DNA of 64,000 nt from Sanguibacter gelidistatuariae (GTDB lineage Bacteria; Actinomycetota; Actinomycetes; Actinomycetales; Cellulomonadaceae). A program made the translations under genes and the position numbers. The notes under the pieces were generated by a model. It was not told where the DNA came from and ran no database searches. It worked only from the letters and a program-made list of their open reading frames with translations. Below, in pieces: positions 1 through 8,930 of this stretch. Position 1 is the first letter of the stretch, and each line of letters opens with the position of its first letter. The stretch spans positions 744,001 through 808,000 of the forward strand of contig NZ_FMYH01000001.1 of assembly GCF_900096585.1 (NCBI RefSeq), read 5' to 3'.

Positions 1-507
1 GATCGCGTGGGCCATCCGCTCGAAGGCGCCGGCGTAGGTGAGGCCGGTGCCGCCTTTGTTGGCCCGGCACCAGTCGTACTTGAGGTAGTCCACGCCCCAC
101 TCCGCGAGCGTCGCGGCGTCGAGCTCCTCGTGGCCGAAGGACCCGATCTCGCGCGCGGGGTAGCGGTCGTAGATCATCGCGCACGTCTTGCGGCCGGGCG
201 CCAGGTACAGCCCGAACCGCAGGCCCCTGGCGTGGATCTCCTCGCCGAGGGCGGCCATGCCGGACGGAAAGCGGCGCGGGTGGGAGCACAGGCGACCAGC
301 AGGGTCCCGGGCGACGTCCTGCCAGCAGTCGTCGATGACCAGGGTGGTGTAGCCGGCGTTGCGCATGCCGGAGGTGACCAGCGCGTCGGCGACGCCGAGG
401 ACGACGGTCTCGGTGAGGTCGTAGCAGCGGAACGTGTTCCAGCTGTTCCAGCCCATCGGGGGAGTGGGCACGAGCGTGGCGTCCTTGACGAACGTCGTCT
501 CATCCAT
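1..507 (-). CDS. alpha-galactosidase, GH27 (3' end cut by window)
   Basis: This is the N-terminal 169 codons of a secretion-signal-free glycoside hydrolase family 27 enzyme (melibiase/alpha-galactosidase type), which removes terminal alpha-galactose from oligosaccharides. The reading frame is open to the window edge, so the C-terminal part is missing. Seen: the family N-terminal motif TPPMGWNSWNTF near residue 14, VIDDCWQ, RFPSGMAALG, and YLKYDWC with the expected catalytic nucleophile Asp at about residue 145. The start ATG at 507 places TPPMGWNSWN close to the N-terminus, as in cytoplasmic family members. It is divergent from the beta-glucosidase/transporter pair, which suggests a shared sugar-utilisation locus. 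Alpha-N-acetylgalactosaminidase activity, also found in GH27, cannot be excluded. Confidence 0.9.
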   Translation of the reverse strand, partial: MDETTFVKDATLVPTPPMGWNSWNTFRCYDLTETVVLGVADALVTSGMRNAGYTTLVIDDCWQDVARDPAGRLCSHPRRFPSGMAALGEEIHARGLRFGLYLAPGRKTCAMIYDRYPAREIGSFGHEELDAATLAEWGVDYLKYDWCRANKGGTGLTYAGAFERMAHAI

Positions 508-599
508 GGGGCCTCGTCGTTGAGAGATGGACTCTGACCTCACATGATGGCAGGCAGGCCGGCGCGGGTGGGTTGGCGGGTGAGAGCGCGCGGCGGCCC

Positions 600-628
600 T
601 TGACGAGCCCAGGGTCCTTCGCCACGAT
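600..628 (+). promoter_or_regulatory. possible promoter of the beta-glucosidase operon
   Basis: TTGACG at 600-605 and CACGAT at 623-628 are 17 bases apart, in the 175-base divergent gap between the alpha-galactosidase and the beta-glucosidase. The -10 hexamer is poor. No clear LacI-type palindrome was seen in this gap. Confidence 0.3.
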
Positions 629-682
629 GAGCGGAAGGGGCCCCGCCCCGCCGACTCTCGCAACGACGCGTGAAAGGTCACC

Positions 683-2053
683 ATGGCGCACCCCGCATTC
701 CCCTCGATCCCCTCCGACTTCCTCTGGGGCGTCTCGACCGCCGCCTATCAGATCGAGGGCGCCGTCACCGCCGGCGGGCGCGGCCCGACCAGCTGGGACG
801 CCTTCACCGCGCAGCCGGGTCGGATCGTCGACGCCAGCACAGGGGACGTGGCCTGCGACCACTACCACCGCTACCCGCAGGACGTGGCGCTCATGGCGGA
901 CCTCGGGGTGGACGCCTACCGCTTCTCCTTCGCGTGGTCGCGGATCCAGCCGACCGGGACCGGGCCGGTCAACCCGGAGGGCCTGGCCTTCTACGACCGG
1001 CTCGTCGACTCGCTGCTCGAGGCGGGGATCACGCCCGCTCCCACGCTCTTCCACTGGGACACCCCGCTCGCCCTCGAGGAGCAGGGCGGATGGCTCAACC
1101 GCGACATCACCGAGAAGTTCGCCGACTACGCCCACCTCATGGGCACGCACTTCGCGGACCGCATCCCACGATGGATCACCATCAACGAGCCGGTTGTGCT
1201 GACGATGCTCGGCTACGGCGCAGGGATCCAGGCGCCGGGCCTGCAGCTCGGTTTCGGGGCGCTGCCCGCGGCTCACCACCAGCTGCTCGCGCACGGGCGG
1301 GCTGTGACGGCGCTGCGCGCGGCGGGTGCGACGAACATCGGGATCGCCAACAACCACGCGCCGACCTGGCCGGCGTCGGACGCGGTCGAGGACCAGCAGG
1401 CTGCCGGCCTCTACGACGCGATCGCGAACTGGGTCTTCGCCGACCCGGTCCTCGCCGGGCGCTACCCGGACGAGCTCGCGCCGATGCTCCCCGAGGGGGC
1501 GCAGGACGATCTCGCGGAGATCTCCGTCCCGCTCGACTGGTACGGCATCAACTACTACAACCCCACCCGGGTCTCCGCCCCGGATCCCACCGGCGCGGGC
1601 GCTCTCATCGACGGGCACGAGCTCGACGCCGACCTGCCCTTCGCGCTGCGGGACATCGAGGGATACCCGCTGACCGACTTCGGCTGGCCCGTGGTCCCGG
1701 CGGCCTTCACCGACCTGCTCGTCTCCTTCAAGGACAGGTACGGCTCGGCCCTGCCGCCGGTCTACATCACCGAGAACGGCTGCGCGATCAACGACGGCCC
1801 GGACGAGGACGGCGCCGTCCACGACTCCCGGCGGATCGACTACACGCGGGCGCACCTGGGCGCGATCTCCGACGCGATCGACGCCGGCGTCGACGTCCGC
1901 GGGTACTTCCACTGGTCGCTGCTGGACAACTTCGAGTGGGCGGTCGGGTACACCCAACGGTTCGGGCTCGTCTACACCGACTACGCGACGCAGGAGCGGA
2001 TCCCCAAGGACTCCTTCCGCTGGTACCGAGACGCCATCGCGGCCAGCCGGTGA
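683..2053 (+). CDS. beta-glucosidase, GH1
   Basis: This is a 456-residue glycoside hydrolase family 1 enzyme that hydrolyses beta-glucosides such as cellobiose in the cytoplasm. Length is normal for the family. Seen: N-terminal FLWGVSTAAYQIEGA, the acid/base motif TINEP with Glu169, and the nucleophile motif ITENG with Glu364, followed by the conserved C-terminal WSLLDNFEWAVGYTQRFGL. The ATG at 683 follows GAAAGG at a suitable distance. Its stop overlaps the GTG start of the downstream MFS transporter, so uptake and hydrolysis of the sugar are probably translated together. Substrate specificity within GH1 is not decided by the sequence. Confidence 0.95.
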   Translation: MAHPAFPSIPSDFLWGVSTAAYQIEGAVTAGGRGPTSWDAFTAQPGRIVDASTGDVACDHYHRYPQDVALMADLGVDAYRFSFAWSRIQPTGTGPVNPEGLAFYDRLVDSLLEAGITPAPTLFHWDTPLALEEQGGWLNRDITEKFADYAHLMGTHFADRIPRWITINEPVVLTMLGYGAGIQAPGLQLGFGALPAAHHQLLAHGRAVTALRAAGATNIGIANNHAPTWPASDAVEDQQAAGLYDAIANWVFADPVLAGRYPDELAPMLPEGAQDDLAEISVPLDWYGINYYNPTRVSAPDPTGAGALIDGHELDADLPFALRDIEGYPLTDFGWPVVPAAFTDLLVSFKDRYGSALPPVYITENGCAINDGPDEDGAVHDSRRIDYTRAHLGAISDAIDAGVDVRGYFHWSLLDNFEWAVGYTQRFGLVYTDYATQERIPKDSFRWYRDAIAASR

Positions 2054-3426
2054 CCCTGACCCCGGAGCCGGTGGGCGCGGCAGCCGCCGCGCCGCCCGGC
2101 GAAGCGGATCTAGCTTCCGGCCCGACGCCGACCACCCGCGCCTCCCGCGCCTGGGTCACCAAGTTCACGCTCGCCTACCTCGGCATCAACATTGTCTGGG
2201 CTGGTCCGGCCCAGGTGCTCATGTCGCCCCAGGTCGAGAGGCTCACCACGGCCGCACCCTGGGGGTTCTTCAGCGACACCAAGGAGACCAACCTCGCCCT
2301 CATCGGCTTCATCACCGGCGTCTTCGCGATGATCTCGACGCCGCTGTGGGGCGCGCTGTCGGACCGGACGAGCACCCGCTGGGGCCGGCGGACGCCGTGG
2401 ATGGCGGTCGGCCTGGTCATCGTGACGATCGCGATGATCGGGGCGGGCCTGTCCCAGACCCTGCCCGCGCTGCTCCTCAGCTGGGTCGCCTTCCAGGTCG
2501 CGATCAACGCCGTCATCTCGCCGCTGTCCGCGACGGTCCCCGACCACGTCCCGACCGAGCAGCGCGGCCTGGTCTCGGGCTGGTACGGCTTCGCGTACAC
2601 CTTCGCCGTGGTGACCGGGACGGCGCTCGGCACGATCGCGACGGCGGTCTGGGCCGGGGCGCTCGGGATCACTATGGGCTACGTCATCTGCGCCCTCGCC
2701 TGCGTCGTCGCGATGACGCCGTTCCTACTCGACCGGTGGGAGCGCCGCGGAGACGCGCCCGCGCGACCCACGCTGGCTCCCTTCCGCTGGGCGGACCTGC
2801 GTGCGTGCTACTGGGTTGATGTGCGCCGCTACCCGGACTTCGGCTGGGCCTGGCTCACCCGCTTCATCGTCACGCTGAGCAGCGCAACCGCGCTGTTCTA
2901 CCTCTACTACTACCTCCAGGACGGCGTCGGCCTCGTGCGCGACGACGCGGCGTCAGGCGCGCAGGGCGGGCTGCGGGTGAGTGACGGCGTGCTTGTGCTC
3001 ACCGCGGTCTACGCGCTGTCGGTGTTCCTCACCGTCGTCGTGGCGGGCATCGTCTCCGACAAGCTCGGGCGGCGCCGGGTGTTCGTGGCGTCCTCCGCGG
3101 TGTTCGTCTCCACGGCGACGCTCCTCATGGCCTTCGTCCCGACGTTCTCGGTCACGGTCGTCGCCGCGATCATCCTCGGGCTGGGCACGGGGGTGTTCAC
3201 GTCGGTGGACTTCGCGCTGGTCACCGAGGTGCTGCCGGCCGCGGAGAGCAACGGCAAGGACATCGGGATCATCAACCTCGCGATCGCCCTGCCCAACGTC
3301 CTGTCCCCGGTCGTGGCGGCGTTCATGGTCAACAGCTTCGGCGGGTACACGGGGCTGTACCTGCTCTCGGGGGCGCTGTCGATCCTCGGTGGGGTGCTGG
3401 TGTATCGAATCAAGGGGGTGCGGTGA
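2050..3426 (+). CDS. MFS sugar transporter
   Basis: This is a 458-residue major facilitator superfamily protein with about 12 hydrophobic segments. Seen: the loop 2-3 signature WGALSDRTSTRWGRRTPWM, and a second-half GIVSDKLGRRRVF, typical of the GPH/sucrose-symporter-like MFS group found next to actinobacterial glycosidases. The GTG at 2050 overlaps the beta-glucosidase stop (GTGA), and a longer reading frame upstream would only be antisense-like shadow within the glycosidase. The likely role is import of the beta-glucoside hydrolysed by the upstream enzyme. Substrate is inferred from the neighbour only. Confidence 0.85.
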   Translation: MTLTPEPVGAAAAAPPGEADLASGPTPTTRASRAWVTKFTLAYLGINIVWAGPAQVLMSPQVERLTTAAPWGFFSDTKETNLALIGFITGVFAMISTPLWGALSDRTSTRWGRRTPWMAVGLVIVTIAMIGAGLSQTLPALLLSWVAFQVAINAVISPLSATVPDHVPTEQRGLVSGWYGFAYTFAVVTGTALGTIATAVWAGALGITMGYVICALACVVAMTPFLLDRWERRGDAPARPTLAPFRWADLRACYWVDVRRYPDFGWAWLTRFIVTLSSATALFYLYYYLQDGVGLVRDDAASGAQGGLRVSDGVLVLTAVYALSVFLTVVVAGIVSDKLGRRRVFVASSAVFVSTATLLMAFVPTFSVTVVAAIILGLGTGVFTSVDFALVTEVLPAAESNGKDIGIINLAIALPNVLSPVVAAFMVNSFGGYTGLYLLSGALSILGGVLVYRIKGVR

Positions 3427-3560
3427 TCCCGGCTGGATGAAGGCCGCAGCCCCGCAGGACCCCCACATCCGGCGCGCCGACGGTACCGTGAAGGGATCAG
3501 TTGATCACGGCCGTCCGCACTGGCAGGAGCCGGGCGCGGACCTTGCAAAGGAGACCCACG

Positions 3561-3980
3561 ATGGCACGTCTGCTACGCCGACTTCCCCTCCGACTCGCTG
3601 CGGGTGCGTTCGTCCTGAACTCGGGCATCGGCAAGGTGTCCCTCGACGCGGACAGCGCCAAGGGACTCCAGAGCATGGGCGCAAATATCCTCCCGCAGCT
3701 GAGAGAGCTCGACCCGGAGGCCTTCGGCAAGCTCCTCTCGCGAGGCGAGATCGCCGTGGGAGCCGCACTGCTGGCTCCGTTCGTGCCGACTGCGGTCGCG
3801 GGCATCGCGCTGACGGGATTCGCGGGCGCCCTGGTGGGCATGTACCTCCGGACCCCCGGTATGACCCAGCCCGACGGCGTCCGGCCCACCCAGCAAGGCA
3901 TCGCGCTCGCCAAGGACGTGTGGCTGCTCGCGATCGGGCTGTCGCTCACGATCGACGGGCTGACCAGCAGGAAGCGCTGA
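3561..3980 (+). CDS. small membrane protein, DoxX-like
   Basis: This 139-residue protein has three to four hydrophobic segments (for example AALLAPFVPTAVAGIALTGF and a C-terminal segment ending in DGLTSRKR). The layout resembles DoxX-like/YkgB-like small membrane proteins, but the family call is weak. The ATG at 3561 is preceded by AAAGGAG at 3547-3553, which is far better than the upstream ATG. A strong hairpin terminator follows at 4047. No functional partner is visible nearby. Confidence 0.6.
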   Translation: MARLLRRLPLRLAAGAFVLNSGIGKVSLDADSAKGLQSMGANILPQLRELDPEAFGKLLSRGEIAVGAALLAPFVPTAVAGIALTGFAGALVGMYLRTPGMTQPDGVRPTQQGIALAKDVWLLAIGLSLTIDGLTSRKR

Positions 3981-4046
3981 GCATCACGATGCCGCCTGGC
4001 GGCGATTGATCGATCGGAGCTGCGAGCCCGACAGCAGCTACTCCAT

Positions 4047-4085
4047 ACGGACGGCCGTGCCACGGACTGTGGCACGGCCGTCCGT
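4047..4085 (+). terminator. perfect 17-bp hairpin terminator
   Basis: The arms at 4047-4063 and 4069-4085 are perfect reverse complements of 17 bases (ACGGACGGCCGTGCCAC) around the five-base loop GGACT. It sits after the small membrane protein gene and before the surface protein gene. No T run follows, as is common in high-GC actinobacteria. Confidence 0.75.
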
Positions 4086-4334
4086 CGTCGTGCCAGTGGC
4101 CTATTTTTGCCGGTAAGTAATCGATGTCCGCTAAGGCTCCGCGGTTGCGGAGTGAAATGCGAGGTGAAGTCCAGGGTGAAATCCGGGGATCGGGCATTTG
4201 GCCAGTTCAGCGCTCGTACTGTTCAGCTGCGACGGTGTCGGACGACCCGCCTTGGGGTGGCTTCTGATGGCCGTTGCCGCGCTCGTCTGTGCCTTGTCGA
4301 GAGCGTCGATTATCACGACCACTCTGGAGGAGAT

Positions 4335-7300
4335 ATGACCGTGCGGCAACCGCTCGCGGCCGGCTTGTCAGGCCGCTCGTACCACTCACCACTGCTGAGG
4401 TCGCGTGTGACCCGCAGCGGGGTGACAGCGCTTGCCTCACTGAGTCTCGCGCTCGCCGGGGGGCTTGCCCTGCCCTCGATCGCCACGGCTGCCCCGGCGC
4501 CGTCGACACCGACGTCGAGCTTCCTACTTGGCCAGACCGTAGCCGGACTCGTTCCAGCGGGCACCTGTTCGGTGACTGCGACCGTCATCGGTGGTGCTGG
4601 TGGTCGATCTGCAGCCGGCGCCAACGGCAAGGGCGCCAACGGTGCCGGTGCCGAGATCACGGCGACCTTTGCAGTCACTCCTGGAACACCCTTCAGCGGG
4701 ATGGTCGGCGGCGGCGGAAAGATGAATGCGGATACCGGGGGTGCGGGTGGCGCAGGCGGCGCCAACGGCGGTGGCGCAGGCGGTACCGCTGTAGAGCAGC
4801 ACGGCGGGGCCGGGGGTGGCGGCTACAGCACCCTGTTCCTCGGCGGCAGCGGTTCTGACCACCTCGCGATCCAGGCTGGTGGTGGTGGCGGCAGTGGCGG
4901 CGGGCACTCCATCACGGACCGCGGGTTCGGCGGAGACGCCGGCCTTCCCTCTGTGCCTGGACAGACCGCGGGCGGAGCGGCGGGCACGGACGGGTACGAG
5001 GGCGGTTCAGTCGGCGTTGGCGGAGGTGCTGGAGGCGGAGTCACCAGCCCAGGCGCCGGCGGCATCCACTCGACCAACACAAGCTTGAACGGGTTGCCGG
5101 GAGTAGGTTCGACAGGCGGCGCAGGCGCCCCTGACCCCAACTATGACGCAGGTGGCGGTGGTGGTGGCGGCCTCTTCGGTGGTGGCGGCGGAGCGTCCAC
5201 GGTTATCAGGAATACTGACAATAATGTCAACACTGTCGCAGGTGGCGGTGGTGGTGGCGGCTCGAGCTTCGTGGCCAGCGTGGCCGAGGTTCTCGCTTCC
5301 ACGTCGTACGGTCGTCAGACCGGCACCGGTGCCGGGAAGGATGGCTCCATCACGCTCGTCTGGGTGCCCTGTGCCTATGACCTCGGCGTCACCAAGTCGT
5401 TCGTGGTCGCAGGTGCACCCGACGGGTCGCCCGAGCTCGCCCCGATCGGTTCGACGGTCACCTGGACTGTCACGGTGCGCAACCACGGTCCTGAGGCAAT
5501 GACTCAGGGTGACCTGGTCACGCTCACGGACACGCTTCCCGGTGACGGCGCAAAGAAACTGACAGCCGTCAGCGTCACGGGTGGGGCGAACACACAGTTC
5601 CAGCGTGGAGCGGTGACCTGCGATGTGGCAGTCGGCTTGCCCATGCCAGCGGCACTCGTCTGCGGCCGCGACTTCGCGCTCACCGGCGGGTCCGTCAACG
5701 GTCGTCGCGGCCTGGACGTGGACGAGACGCTGACGGTGAAGTACACCCAGAACGTCACAGACGCCGCCGCTACGGTCCTGGAAAACACCGCCACGGTCAC
5801 GGACCGCAGCAACCCTGACAACAACACCGCTACTGCGACCGTCACAGTGATCGGCCCGCCGGTCGCAGGAGACGACTCCGATCGGGGCAACACCATCGGC
5901 GACCCAGTAACGGTCGAGGTCCTCGCCAACGACAGCGCAGTGAGCGGCGAGTTCAACCTCTCCACCCTCGTGCTGTGGGACGCGGTCAACAAGACGTCGC
6001 TCGGCAACGAGCTCGATGTACCCGGTGAAGGCACGTGGACCGTGGACAACGTCACGGGTCGCCTGACGTTCACGCCCGTCGAGGGATTCTTGGTGGACCC
6101 GACGCCGGTCAGCTACCGGGTTGCGAACGAGCACGGACTCACCGCTGTCGCGGTCGTGACCGTCGAGTACGTGCCCCAGGCCGTCAACGACTCCAACCTC
6201 GGCAACACCATCGGTGACGCTGTGTCGGTCGACGTCCTGAGCAATGACGTGGGTGACTTCGACCCGAGCACGGTCGTCCTGGTGGGCGGCAGCGACCAGG
6301 GCAAGTCTCTCGTCGTGGTTGGTGAGGGATCGTGGACCGTGGATCTGGTGACCGGGTTCGTGACGTTCACCCCGGAGCCCGGCTTCCAGGTCGACCCCAC
6401 CCCGGTGACCTATCAGGTGACGGACGTGACGGGGGACACCGTCGGGGCGACGATCACGGTCGGCTACGTTCCTGACGCCGTCGACGACTTCGACCTGCGA
6501 AACGCCATCGGTGACGCTGTGTCGGTCGACGTCCTGAGCAACGACGCGGGTGACTTCGACCCGAGCACGGTCGTCCTTGTGGGCGGCAGCGACCAGGGCA
6601 AGTCTCTCGTCGTGGTTGGTGAGGGAACGTGGACCGTGGATCTGGTCACCGGGTACGTGACGTTCACCCCGGAGCCCGGCTTCCAGCTGAACCCGACTCC
6701 GGTGGACTACGAGGCGACGGACACGACGGGTAAAACCGCATCGGCGACGATCACCATCACCTACCTGCCGCTCTCCGAGAACGACGTGAGCCGTGGCAAC
6801 ACCCTCGGAGAGCCGGTCGTCGTCGACGTCCTGCCCAACGACACCGGAGACTTCGACAGCTCGACTCTGCGCCTCATCGATCCGCAGACCGGCGACCGGG
6901 TCAGGACGCTGACTGTTCGGGGCCAAGGCATATGGACCGTCGACGAGGCCGCAGGAACCGTCACCTTCACCCCGGAGACGGGCTACGACGGCAACCCCAC
7001 GCCCGTGACGTACGAGGTGTTCAACAACGCCGGTGACCCGGTGACCGCTGACGTGATCATCACCTTCCGTCCCAGTGCACAGGATGACGTGGATGAGAAC
7101 AACGTCAGTGGCAGCTCGGTCACGGTCGACGTTGTCGCCAATGACCGAGGCGCCCTCGACCCGACATCAGTCCGTCTGGTCAGCCCCGGCAGCGGAACCC
7201 TCGTGAGCTCGCTCGTCGTCGCCGGCGAAGGCACGTGGTCCGTCAACCCCGTCTCCGGTGCGATCACCTTCGTCCCGCTCGCCAGTTTCGACGGGGATCC

Positions 7301-7583
7301 CACGCCGGTCACCTACCAGGTGAGCGACGTCGAGGGGAACACCACGACGGCGCAGGTCCGGATCACGTATCGCGACCCGGCGGCCCCTCCCGTGGTGCTG
7401 CCGAACACGGGTGGGGGAGCTGTCGTTCCCGCCCCGTTGCCCATCACGGGTGGGGGAACTGTGGTTCCCGCCCCGCTGGCCATCACCGGTGGGGGAATGG
7501 AGCTCCCCGCCGCGCTCGCAGTTCTGCTGATCCTGGCCGGTGCAGCGACGATCGTCGGCCGGCGGTGGCTGAGCCGGGGATGA
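4335..7583 (+). CDS. large cell-wall surface protein: Gly-rich, DUF11, five CshA repeats, LPxTG-type anchor
   Basis: This is a 1082-residue exported adhesin-like protein. In order: a long signal peptide (hydrophobic core LASLSLALAGGLALPSIATA), a glycine-rich region at about 75-345, a DUF11-type domain at about 348-500 (TWTVTVRNHGPEAMT, ENTATVTD), five tandem CshA-fibril-type repeats of about 100 residues at 508-1010 (VTVDVLANDxxD, GEGTWTV, TFTPExGF, TPVTYxV), a linker, three LPxTG-like motifs at 1022-1052, a hydrophobic segment and the tail RRWLSRG. The ATG at 4335 has the strong ribosome site GGAGGAGA, whereas the reading frame opens earlier at 4107 without a signal peptide. CshA-type repeats form surface fibrils in streptococci, so adhesion is inferred. 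No sortase gene lies in the window. Confidence 0.85.
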   Translation: MTVRQPLAAGLSGRSYHSPLLRSRVTRSGVTALASLSLALAGGLALPSIATAAPAPSTPTSSFLLGQTVAGLVPAGTCSVTATVIGGAGGRSAAGANGKGANGAGAEITATFAVTPGTPFSGMVGGGGKMNADTGGAGGAGGANGGGAGGTAVEQHGGAGGGGYSTLFLGGSGSDHLAIQAGGGGGSGGGHSITDRGFGGDAGLPSVPGQTAGGAAGTDGYEGGSVGVGGGAGGGVTSPGAGGIHSTNTSLNGLPGVGSTGGAGAPDPNYDAGGGGGGGLFGGGGGASTVIRNTDNNVNTVAGGGGGGGSSFVASVAEVLASTSYGRQTGTGAGKDGSITLVWVPCAYDLGVTKSFVVAGAPDGSPELAPIGSTVTWTVTVRNHGPEAMTQGDLVTLTDTLPGDGAKKLTAVSVTGGANTQFQRGAVTCDVAVGLPMPAALVCGRDFALTGGSVNGRRGLDVDETLTVKYTQNVTDAAATVLENTATVTDRSNPDNNTATATVTVIGPPVAGDDSDRGNTIGDPVTVEVLANDSAVSGEFNLSTLVLWDAVNKTSLGNELDVPGEGTWTVDNVTGRLTFTPVEGFLVDPTPVSYRVANEHGLTAVAVVTVEYVPQAVNDSNLGNTIGDAVSVDVLSNDVGDFDPSTVVLVGGSDQGKSLVVVGEGSWTVDLVTGFVTFTPEPGFQVDPTPVTYQVTDVTGDTVGATITVGYVPDAVDDFDLRNAIGDAVSVDVLSNDAGDFDPSTVVLVGGSDQGKSLVVVGEGTWTVDLVTGYVTFTPEPGFQLNPTPVDYEATDTTGKTASATITITYLPLSENDVSRGNTLGEPVVVDVLPNDTGDFDSSTLRLIDPQTGDRVRTLTVRGQGIWTVDEAAGTVTFTPETGYDGNPTPVTYEVFNNAGDPVTADVIITFRPSAQDDVDENNVSGSSVTVDVVANDRGALDPTSVRLVSPGSGTLVSSLVVAGEGTWSVNPVSGAITFVPLASFDGDPTPVTYQVSDVEGNTTTAQVRITYRDPAAPPVVLPNTGGGAVVPAPLPITGGGTVVPAPLAITGGGMELPAALAVLLILAGAATIVGRRWLSRG
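6210..6389 (+). repeat. near-identical DNA repeat, copy 1 (CshA repeat 2)
   Basis: About 180 bases here match 6507-6686 almost base for base, offset by 297 bases. Both encode the core of a CshA-type repeat (GDAVSVDVLSND ... GSDQGKSLVVVGEG). The other three repeats in the gene are much more diverged, so this pair looks like a recent in-gene duplication. Confidence 0.85.
6507..6686 (+). repeat. near-identical DNA repeat, copy 2 (CshA repeat 3)
   Basis: Second copy of the 180-base unit at 6210-6389. It encodes the same peptide core with very few substitutions (for example V to A in the first SND segment, and WTVDLVTGY versus WTVDLVTGF). Confidence 0.85.
7398..7490 (+). repeat. 39-bp tandem repeat encoding three sortase-like motifs
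   Basis: Three units spaced 39 bases apart encode LPNTG (7398-7412), LPITG (7437-7451) and LAITG (7476-7490), each followed by GG and a VVPAP linker. The motif nearest the membrane segment lacks the Pro of LPxTG, so the functional sorting site may be one of the two upstream copies. Confidence 0.8.
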
Positions 7584-7599
7584 ACCGGGTAGCACCCTG

Positions 7600-7658
7600 A
7601 GAGCGCGGTAGCGCTGGACGGGCGAGCCAGGCTCGCCCGTCCAGCGCTACCGCGCTCT
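7600..7658. terminator. perfect 28-bp hairpin, bidirectional terminator
   Basis: The arms 7600-7627 and 7631-7658 are exact reverse complements of 28 bases with a three-base loop. It lies 16 bases after the surface protein stop and faces the converging S66 peptidase gene, so it probably ends both transcripts. Confidence 0.85.
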
Positions 7659-7769
7659 TGGCGTCGTGCGTCACCAGTCGTCGGGGTGCGGGGCGGCTCA
7701 GTGCAGGCGGGTGGGTATCAGCCCCAGAGGGCCTGCAGTTGAGCCGAGCCGTCCGGGGAGCAGTCCCCG

Positions 7770-8822
7770 TCAGCTGTAGTCCGCGGTGACCGTGTGCGCC
7801 TGACCGTCGAGGTGGATCGTCCCGCCGTAGGGCACGATCCACTGCGGACGGGTGTGGCCGAACGGGACGCCGACGCAGACCACGGCCTGGTCGTTGTACC
7901 GGCTCATCTCGTTGATGACCACATCGCATTGAGCAGAGCGAAGCCGGGCGCGCTCGTCCGCGGGCGGCATCACCTCGTGGCTGCTCACAGGTGGCCGTGC
8001 GACAACGACTCCCTCGACGGCTGCAAGGATGCCCCGTTCACCGAGCGCTCGAACCCATCTCTTGACCCACGATGCTGGCGGCATCTCCTCGCTGGACTCG
8101 AGGATCAAGATCGTGCCTTCGAGGGCGTCCGGTGACGGCAGCCGGTCGGCCATCGCGAGTTGGTCGATGACCTCGAAGCACCCGCCCCACGTGCGGCCGG
8201 TCACCTCGCGTTCGGGTCCGGCCCAGGTCCACGGCTCGGTGCGTTCCCGTTCACCGAACTCGACAAGAGCTTGGGGAGTCAGCCAGTCTGGCCCGAAGTC
8301 CTCCGACTCGCCTGGGTCCATGAGCTCCAGCTCTCCGCCAGTGAACAAGGCTGCTCTCAACGACGCGAGATGGACCTCGTCGATCTGAGGGCCGGGTCCC
8401 AGGTGCACCTGGGTCGAGCCGCCGTAGTATCCGGCTATGCCGAGTGACCAGAGCCAGTTCAGGAGGTTGGTGTTGTCGCTGTAGCCCATGAAGATCTTCG
8501 GGTCTGCGGCGGCAAGATCCGCATCCAGATGAGGGATGACGGTGATCTGGTCATTGCCGCCGATAGTCGCGAGGATCGCACGGATTGTCGGGTCACCGAA
8601 GGCCGCATTGAGATCGGCGGCGCGATCCTCTGCGGACGCGCCCAGCCTGCGGGTCGTCGGGTACTCCACGGGCACAAGACCCGTCTCGGCGATGAGACGA
8701 CGCATCGCCTGCTCGTGCACGGCAGGCGCGAACCCGGGGGCGGCAAACGACGGGGACAGGATCGCGACCCGGTCGCCTGCCTTGAGCTTGGTCGCGGACG
8801 CGAGGACATGGCCCTGTGGCAT
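7770..8822 (-). CDS. S66-family peptidase (LD-carboxypeptidase / MccF-like)
   Basis: This is a 350-residue serine peptidase of MEROPS family S66. Seen: AILSPSFAAPG near the N-terminus, GYSDNTNLL with nucleophile Ser115, LILESSEE with Glu242, and VPFGHTRPQW with His323, a complete Ser-Glu-His triad. Length fits the family. S66 enzymes include LD-carboxypeptidases that recycle murein tetrapeptides and MccF, which inactivates microcin C-like peptide-nucleotides. This sequence, with its long WTWAGPEREVTGRTWGGCFEV stretch, looks closer to the MccF-like side, but I cannot decide the substrate. It is monocistronic and convergent with the surface protein gene. Confidence 0.85.
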   Translation of the reverse strand: MPQGHVLASATKLKAGDRVAILSPSFAAPGFAPAVHEQAMRRLIAETGLVPVEYPTTRRLGASAEDRAADLNAAFGDPTIRAILATIGGNDQITVIPHLDADLAAADPKIFMGYSDNTNLLNWLWSLGIAGYYGGSTQVHLGPGPQIDEVHLASLRAALFTGGELELMDPGESEDFGPDWLTPQALVEFGERERTEPWTWAGPEREVTGRTWGGCFEVIDQLAMADRLPSPDALEGTILILESSEEMPPASWVKRWVRALGERGILAAVEGVVVARPPVSSHEVMPPADERARLRSAQCDVVINEMSRYNDQAVVCVGVPFGHTRPQWIVPYGGTIHLDGQAHTVTADYS

Positions 8823-8930
8823 CTACGCATCCAACCACGGAGGTTCCGAGAAACGCGGGATCGGGCTCTGCTCCCTGTCCCAGGGAGTCGACACCACAAC
8901 CCTGGGCGGGCGGGCCTGTAGCGTCGGGGG

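Noticed and set aside
4620-5280. Repeated GGTGGTGGCGGC-like units as a possible CRISPR or satellite array
   Set aside because: Units are irregular and in frame, encoding a Gly-rich protein segment; there are no spacers.
5007-6926. 639-codon open frame on the minus strand inside the surface protein gene
   Set aside because: It is fully antisense to a well-supported coding region with clear repeats, has no recognisable domain, and arises from high-GC codon bias.
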